DNA of 5,551 bases. Origin: Candidatus Hydrogenedentota bacterium (lineage in GTDB: Bacteria > Hydrogenedentota > Hydrogenedentia > Hydrogenedentales > SLHB01). The translations under genes and the position numbers were made by a program. The DNA lies in NCBI GenBank assembly GCA_003557825.1, contig PWNM01000409.1, positions 1 to 5,551 of the forward strand, read 5' to 3'. Under the pieces are notes generated by a model that was given only the letters and a program-made list of their open reading frames with translations, was not told where the DNA came from and did no database searches. Below are positions 5,472 to 5,551 of this stretch, piece after piece; positions within the stretch are counted from its first letter, which is position 1, and every line of letters starts with the position of its first letter.

Positions 5472-5551
5472 ATGCTTACCCGAGGTTTCAAACTGCCGGA
5501 CTATGCCAGTTCGTTGGGCATGCTTGCCTACTCATCGTGCAGCGTGGCGAC
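5472..5551 (+). CDS. Possible start of a new gene, truncated by the window edge
   Basis: An ATG at 5472 opens a frame that stays open to the right edge (26 codons, beginning MLTRGFKLPDYASS). A GGAAGAG at 5459-5465 lies 6 bases before it and could serve as ribosome binding site. The gap between the hairpin at 5387 and this ATG contains GATAAT at 5413-5418, with TTAGAC 19 bases before it, a poor promoter match. The product is too short to recognise and this call depends mainly on context. Confidence 0.4.
   Translation, partial: MLTRGFKLPDYASSLGMLAYSSCSVA

Noticed and set aside
5336..5551. Readthrough of the last TAG into a 72-codon open extension
   Set aside because: The frame is open, but the translation (Arg/Ser/His-rich, GHPHGLRRRTAYG...) does not look like protein and it runs through two strong hairpins. 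Chance openness in GC-rich DNA is enough to explain it.

Overview
The window looks like a piece of a free-living, GC-rich bacterial chromosome that initiates translation at strong Shine-Dalgarno sites. Two things suggest the Planctomycetes / Verrucomicrobia / Hydrogenedentes type of genome: intergenic stretches of degenerate 'caccacaaaggcacgaagg' repeats, and paired secreted glycosidase-like proteins. This assignment rests on recall of repeat style and gene content, not on any search.

Layout. (1) Positions 1-1633 carry two minus-strand genes. One is a 437-residue polytopic membrane protein built from three similar units, each a transmembrane hairpin followed by a beta-rich soluble domain. Downstream of it is the N-terminal part of a membrane-anchored protein with a carboxypeptidase-regulatory-like beta-sandwich motif, which runs off the left edge. 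The second gene is easily missed because it is open at the edge and has a spurious plus-strand reading frame over it. (2) Positions 1634-2422 form a long divergent intergenic region. It holds a good sigma70-like promoter for the minus-strand gene, a GGGGA/TCCCC hairpin in its leader, two direct copies of a cacgaagg-type repeat, a pair of inverted CCGGCT-palindrome elements, and a weaker candidate promoter for the plus-strand genes. (3) Positions 2423-5335 are a probable plus-strand operon. The first gene encodes a secreted protein with a DUF5060-like domain and a glycosidase-like TIM barrel. Nine bases later comes a GH42-like glycosidase, which is broken by an in-frame TAG at 4991-4993. The same frame resumes after the TAG and supplies the last two barrel strands, ending at 5335. 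(4) Two hairpins follow at 5336-5387, the second with a perfect 11-bp stem and probably a terminator. A possible new gene starts at 5472 and leaves the window.

The two plus-strand proteins would act together outside the cytoplasm on a carbohydrate substrate that the sequence does not identify. The most interesting point is the amber codon: decayed gene, sequencing error, or readthrough. The two glycosidase-like genes share one reading frame, and all three stops in that frame are TAG. Normal termination remains the simpler reading for the first and last of these.
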